64,000 nt of DNA from Solanum dulcamara (lineage: Eukaryota; Streptophyta; Magnoliopsida; Solanales; Solanaceae): positions 84,668,341-84,732,340 of the forward strand of contig NC_077237.1 of the NCBI RefSeq assembly GCF_947179165.1, given 5' to 3'. The notes beneath the pieces were generated by a model. The model made no database searches, was not told where the DNA came from, and worked only from the letters and a program-made list of their open reading frames with translations. A program made the translations under genes and the position numbers. Shown piece by piece: positions 57,901-64,000 of this stretch. The first letter of the stretch is position 1; each line of letters starts with the position of its first letter.

Positions 57901-60900
57901 TTTTAAAATTATTAAAACCAAAACCAAACCAATTAAAATATACATCCATCGGTTTGGTTGTTATCGGTTTCGGTTTGGTTTGATTCAGTTATTAACCATA
58001 CACAAAAATAAAATAAAAGATTCATTCAAAAGAGAAGAAAAGATAATAATAATTCATTCATAAAAAATAAATTGCCTTCGTGCTATTTTGGATCTTATAA
58101 TTCTTATACTTAAAATTTAATTATGTTTAACTTCCTGCTTATATTGTTAGCCAATCCAATGTACTAAATAACATAAACCTACTGAACAATGCATAAGCTA
58201 ATGATATGGTTGTACAAATAAAAGACGTATTAAACCTTACTATTTTAAATTAGTGTGCTGTATTTTTTGCATAAAAAATATTCATAAAAATTAATATATT
58301 ATGTATATATAATTATAAAAAAATATGTATATAATTTGTCGGTTCGGTTCGGTTATTTCTTCTGTTTTTTTGAATAAAACCAAAACCAAACCAAATATTA
58401 TTGGTTTTTAAAAATGTAAAACCAAACTAAATAAAAAATCGGTTTATTTGATCGGTTTGGTTTGGTTTGGTTTTTCGGTTTGGATCAATTTTTACCCAAA
58501 CTGTGAACACCCCTAGTGACCTCATTAGAAACTGGGTGATGTTGGCATTGCCTTCAAATGGAATTTCAAGTTTAAAACAATGGTATTTATGTAAGTTCTT
58601 GATAGCTACGTAACATACTTCCCCACTCCTTTTATCAATTGGGCATGGTGAAGACTGTAAATGGTTCATGTAGTGTTTTCAATTCTTCAGATTGGTAGCT
58701 ACATAACATATTCACGCAGCCCTGTATCAACAGGACATGTCGAGGACTGTAAATGGTTTCATATAGAGTTTTCAATCCTGTCCTTCTTCTGATAAGATTC
58801 CAAGAAAATCCTACCCTAGCAAAACACTTATCCCTCTCAGATCAAATAAGATCTCCAGCTCCCCTCTCAGATAAGATCAATCTAAGGCTCTTCCTTTTTG
58901 CTGGTCACCATTCTCCTCTCATATTTCATAGTTTTGTGCTTTCCCTTGTTAGAATCACTGACACTTGCACCAACACTTCTTCAGCAACATCTGAGGTTAG
59001 GATATAAAGTTTTTCTATCAAATATATTTAATAGGTGACTAGGGTTCAATTGCTTTATTCTGTGTTTTTGTTCTTTGCGTCTATATGCTAAGGCCAGCGA
59101 TTTTTCTTTTTAAATTAGCCTTTTTCTTGTGAATTCTTGCATTCTTGTATTGTTAGTATTATTTGCAAGTTTTGCTAAAAAACAATTGTTCCATTTTTAA
59201 GCGTTGATAATTGCTATTAGTTCAAAAATGTGTCTATTTCCTCTCTTTTGTTATAACCTGGTGTTCAGGCCAGCTTGCACACACTACACTAGTTCCATGG
59301 TGTACCTACTATCTCCCACCAATAGAGGTACCAGGTAACTCTATCCACAAAGGTTTGGACAGAGTTTTTGCTTTTGCTAGGATTGGAGCCAGAGACCTCA
59401 TGGTTCTTAATCAATTCAAATGACTACTAGGTCACACCCTTCGTTACGGTGTCAATTTACTCTTTTATAGTCCTTAATCAACTTCTTACATGTAGACCAA
59501 TGGGTGTGTACACTCTCTAGTAACTAGAAGAAAGAAAAGAAGATAAAATTTGTTGATAGGGAAAAAATTGAAAAGGAAAATAATTTTATTAATGTGGGGG
59601 GATTGGGGGTGGGGGCGGAATTCCCGCATACAAGAAGTATAACAAAAAAACTAGAAAATCAAAACATGATCTCTACATAAGACATGAAGTCATCTACAGA
59701 TTGGGTAAACTAAGTTCATGTACAAAGCAAATTGCAAAGAGAAAAGTACTGATTGGTTAATCAAAAGACTAGAACCAAAAAAGGAAAAAGTCTTCAGTAG
59801 GAAATGGGGAAGAGCAAAAATTGTTAAAGAGGAAGTCTAAGTTATCTGTATGGTTTTAATCTTCAAACCCCAGTTACTCGTATTTGGACATGTATGTGGT
59901 TAAGCTGAATACTCGATCCACATTATAGTTTTGGAAGTTGATCAATATGGTAAATTCATCAGCACCTTTTAAAATTACTCTGAAATGCCTGATATCTATA
60001 TGTTTGGTGGCATCAACATATGTTAGTTTTGCTAGAAGTTTTTTATGCCCTAGACTGACCATGCAGAGTGCTTTCGAGAAGATTAAGACCTATCTTTTTG
60101 ATTTTCCGGTCTTGGTACTTTTTTTAATTAAGGTTTCTCTCAAGTCCATGCTTCTGTATCATCTATGAATGCAATAGACTCAGTTATCACTACTTGCATG
60201 AAGGACACTCTTTCAAGGGAACCAAAGGTGTTTAAGCATGTTGCCTCATAACCTCTCTTGGGAAAATTCTCTGGCTTATCTGGTAAGTATTTCTCCTTTC
60301 TCTATGTTTTTGATAGGTGATTGTAAAATATTTTTAACTTAAATTAAAAAATCTATCTGAGCCCAGCTCATTTTTGTTAAAGTTGACCATAGTAAGTATT
60401 TGCACGTGGGGAGGTGGACGTGTACCTGGTAGCTTTTGCCCAGACCCTACGTAATTAAGTATTAAGAAATCCACTGAATATCTATGAATATTTGATTGTA
60501 AACTCAATTATTAATGTTTATTAACTTGAGGTCACTGCACGAACCCATAAACTTCAATTTGGATCCACCTCTGTGCACACAATATTCCTACTAAACTCGG
60601 TGAGCAAAGGCAATCCTTATGTTATAATAGGTATCCATTGGTTTCACATACTATCCAGTATCCGGCACTACCCTCATGTCTAGTCGGAGGCCATCAACTC
60701 TATAAGAAACAGAACATTCTCAAAAACACTAAATACACCAACTAAGAGAAAAACACATGAAAGAAAAACAAATTCGAAGCTATCCCATCAAATTTCAAGT
60801 GGAGCATAAAAATCATATTGGATAACCAAGTTTATACCTTAACTACGTTTGCTAATTTGCTAGATTCTAAGATACTAGTAATTACTCAACAATATAAGTA

Positions 60901-61912
60901 GCCAAGTAGCACACAGCAAAGTCTAGAAACTGAGAATTTTAACACATGAACGTCATCTGAGACTTACAATCGAGGCAATATATTTCCAGCATGTTGAACA
61001 AGTTCATATAAGTCAATAACTGAACAACCATGTCTATCTTCTTCTCTGAAGAACATCTCCAGCTTCCTCAATTCATCAAATGCTCGCATATCTACCACAA
61101 ATAGCACAAAAACCTGAGAACAAACATGACATAACGAACAAAGACACTTCCTCTGTTCCAAGATGTTTGGCACGTCTTGCATTCCTTCCGACATTTAAAC
61201 TACGTAAACTAACTAACATTTTAATTTTTCTCACCATTTTCATATGAGGATAATCACAAGTTGATCAACTTTTCTAATAGTACTTAAAATATCTAAGTTT
61301 TTATTTATTTTCAACAGAAATGGATTAATCTAGTCAAATTAACTTTCATAAGTGAAAAGTTCAACTTCTCGTACTTCTCGAGTAGTTAGTCCTATTTAGC
61401 TAGAAAGTTAGTAAATTTGACTCTCCATAAGCAAAACTGCCAAATAAATTAGAATGAAAGAGTACAAAACAACAAAATCAGTAAAAATGAATTAATATGA
61501 TCTGATTTAACTCGAAAGGTGGTCATATGGACTTTTCATAAGAAAAAACAGCCAAATAAACTGGAATTGGAAAAATTTGAGCAAAGAACATATGTTGACT
61601 AGAAAATTTACAGAGCTCGTAGTATTTGTGCGGCGAAAGTTTTGAAGTCCGAAGCTCAGACAGCAACAAAGCAGAATACTTCAATGCTTCTCTGAGATTA
61701 TCCGAATCCTGAAAAAAACAATCAAAAGTGTTAATTGTCAATTTTTTGAGAAGTTAGGGGTTTTGGGATTCAAAATCAATGAAATTTGACTTTGAGCCAA
61801 AAAAAAAAATTGTTACCAATGCACGAGACATGTAGAATGCGTTGTGTTGAATAGAGGCGATGCCTTCTGCTAGCCATTTCTCTTCGTCTTCCATTCCTTC
61901 CGTTGCTATCAT
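45908..61912 (-). CDS. VPS35: VPS35, retromer cargo-selective subunit
   Basis: Twenty-two exons join in frame: 61912-61817, 61708-61612, 61091-60968, 57376-57191, 56935-56848, 56653-56597, 56500-56411, 56303-56181, 55385-55311, 55224-55165, 54913-54797, 54050-53811, 53729-53664, 53478-53389, 49887-49798, 49166-49077, 48626-48558, 46993-46913, 46809-46702, 46617-46514, 46326-46213 and 46118-45908. They give 791 aa, the usual plant length. [20 protein letters not shown] opens the alpha-solenoid. PRLYLL at about 104-109 is the VPS26-binding motif. [61 protein letters not shown] and [14 protein letters not shown] are conserved. The protein scaffolds VPS26-VPS29 on endosomes and recycles vacuolar sorting receptors. 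Introns 3 (3.6 kb) and 14 (3.5 kb) are swollen by transposons. The first ATG was chosen; another lies six codons in. Confidence 0.96.
47427..47515. repeat. Near-perfect 31-bp hairpin in VPS35 intron 17
   Basis: Arms at 47427-47457 and 47485-47515 are inverted copies around cttagggcataatttaggat, with a 27-bp loop. Only a few mismatches are visible. No flanking duplication was identified. Confidence 0.85.
47937..48332. mobile_element. MITE with gcccgtttggatgggc ends (396 bp), VPS35 intron 17
   Basis: The left end is gcccgtttggatgggcttat and the right end is the inverted aagcccatccaaacgggc. A second inner inverted stretch cttataagttggtcaaacca is present. Flanks tatatagg and catagagg agree at 6 of 8 with a 1-bp shift, suggesting hAT, but this is tentative. 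Confidence 0.75.
51996..52262. mobile_element. Stowaway-like MITE (267 bp), VPS35 intron 14
   Basis: The left end accctccattcacttttact and the right end agtaaaagtgaatggagac are inverted. TA dinucleotides flank it at 51994-51995 and 52263-52264. Confidence 0.7.
52753..52977 (+). mobile_element. tRNA-derived SINE (TS/SolS-type), VPS35 intron 14
   Basis: It has an A-box-like tggcctacgggtcaa and a B box ggttcaaaccc (52809-52819). The body follows with aacactaggtgatttcttct, catctgtcctagccttagtg, tgatgggaggtggcacg, ggaattagtcgaggtgcac and gctgggccggacaccatg, then an A-rich tail. It is on the strand opposite to VPS35. The target duplication is unclear. Confidence 0.8.
54075..54492. mobile_element. 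hAT-type MITE (418 bp), family copy 2, VPS35 intron 11
   Basis: The left end is cagtgtagtcaaaggcg and the right end the inverted cgcctttgataacactg. Flanking 8-mers aagaaaat (54067-54074) and gagaaaat (54493-54500) match at 7 of 8. It contains a 36-bp internal tandem duplication around cattaaagcccacgctttat (about 54355-54425). It ends 24 bp from the exon 12 acceptor. Confidence 0.85.
57627..58775 (+). repeat. Diverged ~100-bp direct repeats around the hAT MITE, VPS35 intron 3
   Basis: Related segments lie near 57627-57745, 58533-58675 and 58676-58775. Shared pieces include gtgatgtt(g/-)g, ttggtagct, aacatatt and (g/-)aggactgtaaatggtt. The MITE inserted between the first two. The source of the repeat is unknown. 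Confidence 0.5.
57834..58515. mobile_element. hAT-type MITE (682 bp) with perfect 8-bp duplication, VPS35 intron 3
   Basis: It starts taggggtgctcac and ends gtgaacaccccta, with gtgacctc on both sides (57826-57833 and 58516-58523). Subterminal regions are full of ggtttggtt/aaccaaacc motifs, the kind of subterminal repeat that transposase binds in hAT elements. Confidence 0.9.
59257..59447 (-). mobile_element. tRNA-derived SINE (TS/SolS-type), VPS35 intron 3
   Basis: Read on the minus strand: gtgtgacctagtagtcattt (A-box region), accatgaggtctctggctcc (B-box region), gatagagttacctggtacct, ttggtgggagatagtagg and agcttgg-type end with ggcctgaacacc. It is a diverged copy of the family at 52753-52977, in the opposite orientation. 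Confidence 0.75.
59570..59690 (-). mobile_element. Possible reverse-strand LINE 3' end
   Basis: aaaataattttattaatgtg is followed by a G-rich stretch (ggggggattgggggtggggg), gaattcccgcatacaagaag and tataac. It resembles the pattern at 31566-31690. There is no coding support. Confidence 0.3.
60040..60240 (+). pseudogene. Possible Ty3/gypsy RT-RNase H scrap in VPS35 intron 3
   Basis: The translation [19 protein letters not shown] recalls the RNase H entry segment of gypsy polyproteins (AFEKIKEYL..PPVL). A shifted frame continues near 60140 with [10 protein letters not shown]. It is short and frameshifted, and no LTRs were found. Confidence 0.35.
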
Positions 61913-62103
61913 TTTTTGCTTTTTCTGTTCTTCGTCTTCGTCGTCTTCTTCTTTGTTGTTGTTCGTGTTCAGTTTGGGTGACAATGTGATTTTGATTACC
62001 CGACAACTCAGCGACCCGGGTGGGTTTTACCCAAAACCCGTATCACTCCGAGAAAAAGAAAAATTATTTTTTAAAACCTAAAGATAATGGTTAAAAATAT
62101 ATT

Positions 62104-62300
62104 TGTGTTTTGAAAGTTGGCACTAGTGGATGTCCCACTAGGCAACTTGCCTATTAAATTGTCATTTTTTTGTGGCTATAAATATAGCCAAACTCTGAAG
62201 AGTGAGATACTACAACATACAGACGTTTTCTATCCTCTGTTCTCCTTTTTTTTCTTTTACTCTCTTCTTTTTATTTTGTTAAGTTAGTGTATTTTATAAT
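62104..62300 (+). repeat. 5' LTR of the copia element
   Basis: It begins near tgtgttttgaaagttggcac and contains ggatgtcccactaggcaact and the TATA-like ctataaatatag, so transcription probably starts about 30 bp further on. It ends just before the primer-binding site at 62302. The exact ends are uncertain because the second LTR is absent. Confidence 0.6.
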
Positions 62301-62427
62301 ATGTTATCAGCACAGAGTTCTAATTTTCTCCAGATAAATTAACTCATATATAAGATATATCTACTGAAAAAATTTAATTTTAGTTGTCTTTGTTCTTTCT
62401 AAATTAATTTCTATCTCAGTTGTCATC

Positions 62428-63474
62428 ATGTCAAATTTATCAAAACTTGAGTTTGTGGCACTTGACATTTTCGGAAAAAATTATTTATTATGGATCCTTG
62501 ATGCTGAAATTCACCTTGACGCTAAAGATCTTGGTAATACTATTAAACAAGAAAATAAAGCATCAAGCCAAGATAAAGAAAATGTCATAATTTTTCTCCG
62601 TCATCATATTCACGAAGGATTAAAAATTAAATATTTAACTGTGAAAGACCCCCTTGAATTATGGACTAATTTGAAGGATCGATATCACCACCTAAAACTT
62701 ACGGTATTACCAAAAGCCCGATATGACTGGATACATCTTCGATTTCAAAATTTTAAAATTGTGACAGAGTATAATTTTGTTATCCACAACGTAAGTTCCA
62801 TGTTAAAATTATGTGGAGATATTATCACTAATGATGACTTACTTAAGAAAACTCTTTCCACTTTTCACGCTTCAAATGTGTTGCTACAACAACAATATCG
62901 TGAAAAAGGATTTTAGAAGTATTCTGAATTAATTACATTCCTACTTGTGGCTGAGCAAAATAATACTTTGCTAATGAAAAATCATGAAGTCTGTCCCACT
63001 GGGTCTGCTCCATTCCCTGAAGCGAATGTTGTAATAACACATAATCAGTCTGAATCAAGACAAAATAATTATCGCGACCGCGGTCGTGGATGTGGGCGAG
63101 GACGTGGTAGAGGAAGAAACAATTATCGTCATCATGATGGAAATAAACATGAGAACAAACATGAGAACAATAAAGTTCCTCAAAATAATCTTTCTAGAGG
63201 TAAATCCAATATTTTTCACCGGTGTGGTATGGAGGGTCATTGGGAACGTGAATGTTGTACGTCCGATCATTTTATGAAACTTTATCAAACCTCTCTCAAA
63301 AGAAAAGATAATAATGTAGATGCGCACTTGAACTTTCGAAATAATAATAATGAAGTAACTCTCTCAAATAAATATGAAGATATTAAGGCGAATCTTGCTT
63401 ATAAAAATGATGATTTTGAAGATCTACCAAATATTACTCATTTGAAAGCTGAAAACTTTATGAATATTGATTGA
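62428..63474 (+). pseudogene. Copia gag with premature stop and damaged zinc knuckle
   Basis: The first part (62428-62916) encodes a copia gag N-terminus with YLLWILDAEIHLDA, DPLELWTNLKDRY and ARYDWIHLRFQ. It is cut by a TAG at 62914-62916 where relatives continue GFKKYSEL; the same frame resumes as KYSELITFLLVAEQNN to 63474. The RNA-binding knuckle reads FHRCGMEGHWEREC; the first Cys of the usual CX2CX4HX4C is replaced, so this copy is probably non-functional. Runs of Gly-Arg repeats (GRGCGRGRGRGR) precede it. Confidence 0.85.
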
Positions 63475-63639
63475 AGGATTGATCTTCCAACTGGGATAAA
63501 TATTATAAAAAATAGTTACTGTTTTTCTTATTATGTTTGATATTATGTTGTCCTTCGTAAAATGTTTCTTAAGGCAGTACAGTTTCTTAAAGTTTCTTAT
63601 GTTGTTAGTTTTTGACGTTCTTATAATGTATTTTTTTTA

Positions 63640-64000
63640 ATGAAAAATATGAAAATTCCCAGTCCTCAGTTGGATCCAAATAATTATGATAATATGTGTC
63701 TTATTGATAGTGCCACAACACACACTATTTTAAGAGATGAAAAATATTTCTCTTATTTGATTATGAAAGAAACTAATGTTAATACAATATCTGGTAGTAC
63801 AAGATTAATTGAAGGATCCGAAAAAGCTAAAGTTGTACTTATCGAAGGAACAAATTTAACAATTAATGAAGCATTATATTGTAGTAAGTCTCAAAAAAAC
63901 TTATTAAGTTTCAAAGACATTCGTCAAAATGGTTATCATATTGAGACTACAAATGATGAAAAAAATGAATATCTTTACATTACTACAATGATGTCGAGCA
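63640..64000 (+). pseudogene. Copia protease and GAG-pre-integrase region (partial)
   Basis: From ATG at 63640 the frame reads KIPSPQLDPNNYDNMC, then LIDSATTHTIL, where DSA stands at the aspartic protease active-site position, then TISGSTRLIEGSEKA and NEALYCSKSQKNLLSFKDIR. The latter matches the segment leading into the GAG-pre-integrase domain. It is open to the window edge but separated from gag by stops. Confidence 0.75.

Larger units (their letters stand above)
62104..64000 (+). mobile_element. Ty1/copia retrotransposon, 5' part, decayed, continues past the window
   Basis: A short LTR (about 62104-62300) with TATA-like ctataaatatag near 62178 is followed by the primer-binding-site-like tgttatcagcac at 62302-62313. 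Then come gag (62428 on), a zinc-knuckle region and the start of the protease/pre-integrase region. Several stops break the polyprotein. It is divergent (head-to-head) with VPS35. The 3' end and right LTR are outside the window, so neither a target duplication nor LTR age can be read. Confidence 0.85.

Noticed and set aside
61754..61984. N-terminal extension of VPS35 upstream of 61912
   Set aside because: The open frame upstream has no ATG and encodes a repetitive Asn/Glu/Asp stretch unlike VPS35 orthologues.

Overview
This window is nuclear DNA of a flowering plant, almost certainly a member of the Solanaceae and probably Solanum or a close relative. The evidence is AT-rich sequence with GT-AG introns, plant-type gene structures, and mobile elements typical of that family: tRNA-derived SINEs with (TTG)n or poly(A) tails, an RTE-type LINE, foldback MITEs with tgttgctcgga-type arms, Mutator-like elements with 9-bp target duplications, and a copia element with a tgttatcagcac primer-binding site. 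Nothing bacterial, viral or organellar was recognised.

Layout. 1-3 kb (+): an HVA22/DP1-like ER membrane-protein gene. 3-8.4 kb: a repeat block with a 1.96-kb solo LTR, two ~180-bp satellite types and three SINE insertions. 9-10.2 kb (-): a three-exon GASA/snakin cysteine-rich peptide gene. 10.3-15.7 kb: Stowaway and Mutator-like MITEs, a hAT-like element carrying an RTE LINE 3' fragment, and a trinucleotide array. 15.8-17.5 kb (+): a four-exon gene for an unrecognised coiled-coil protein. 17.8-19.3 kb: a CACTA transposon remnant. 20.7-24.3 kb (-): a three-exon beta-tubulin gene. 25.7-28.7 kb (-): a TFIIS N-terminal-domain protein in one coding exon, with a 5' leader that may extend to about 33 kb. 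33.6-38.6 kb: Mutator-like elements, one with a tandemly amplified terminal repeat. 38.9-43.7 kb (-): a plant synaptotagmin (SYT1-like, 12 coding exons, 539 aa). 45.9-61.9 kb (-): the complete VPS35 retromer subunit gene (22 coding exons, 791 aa). 62.1 kb to the end (+): the 5' part of a decayed Ty1/copia element whose LTR starts about 190 bp from the VPS35 start codon.

The genes form no operon or pathway. Several are housekeeping membrane-traffic or cytoskeleton genes (HVA22, synaptotagmin, VPS35, beta-tubulin). I joined each coding sequence by hand from GT-AG sites that keep frame and protein-family similarity: HVA22 303 aa, GASA 109, coiled-coil 238, tubulin 450, TFIIS-like 998, SYT 539, VPS35 791. 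I saw no disabling mutation in these seven genes.

I found no clear new functional system. The most interesting signals are in the mobile DNA: an RTE LINE 3' fragment whose tail matches the local SINEs, a 24-bp SINE-tail insertion with its own target duplication, a Mutator-like element with a four-fold terminal repeat, alternating ~180-bp satellites, and the uncharacterised coiled-coil gene. Family names for repeats come from memory of conserved motifs and were not checked against a database.
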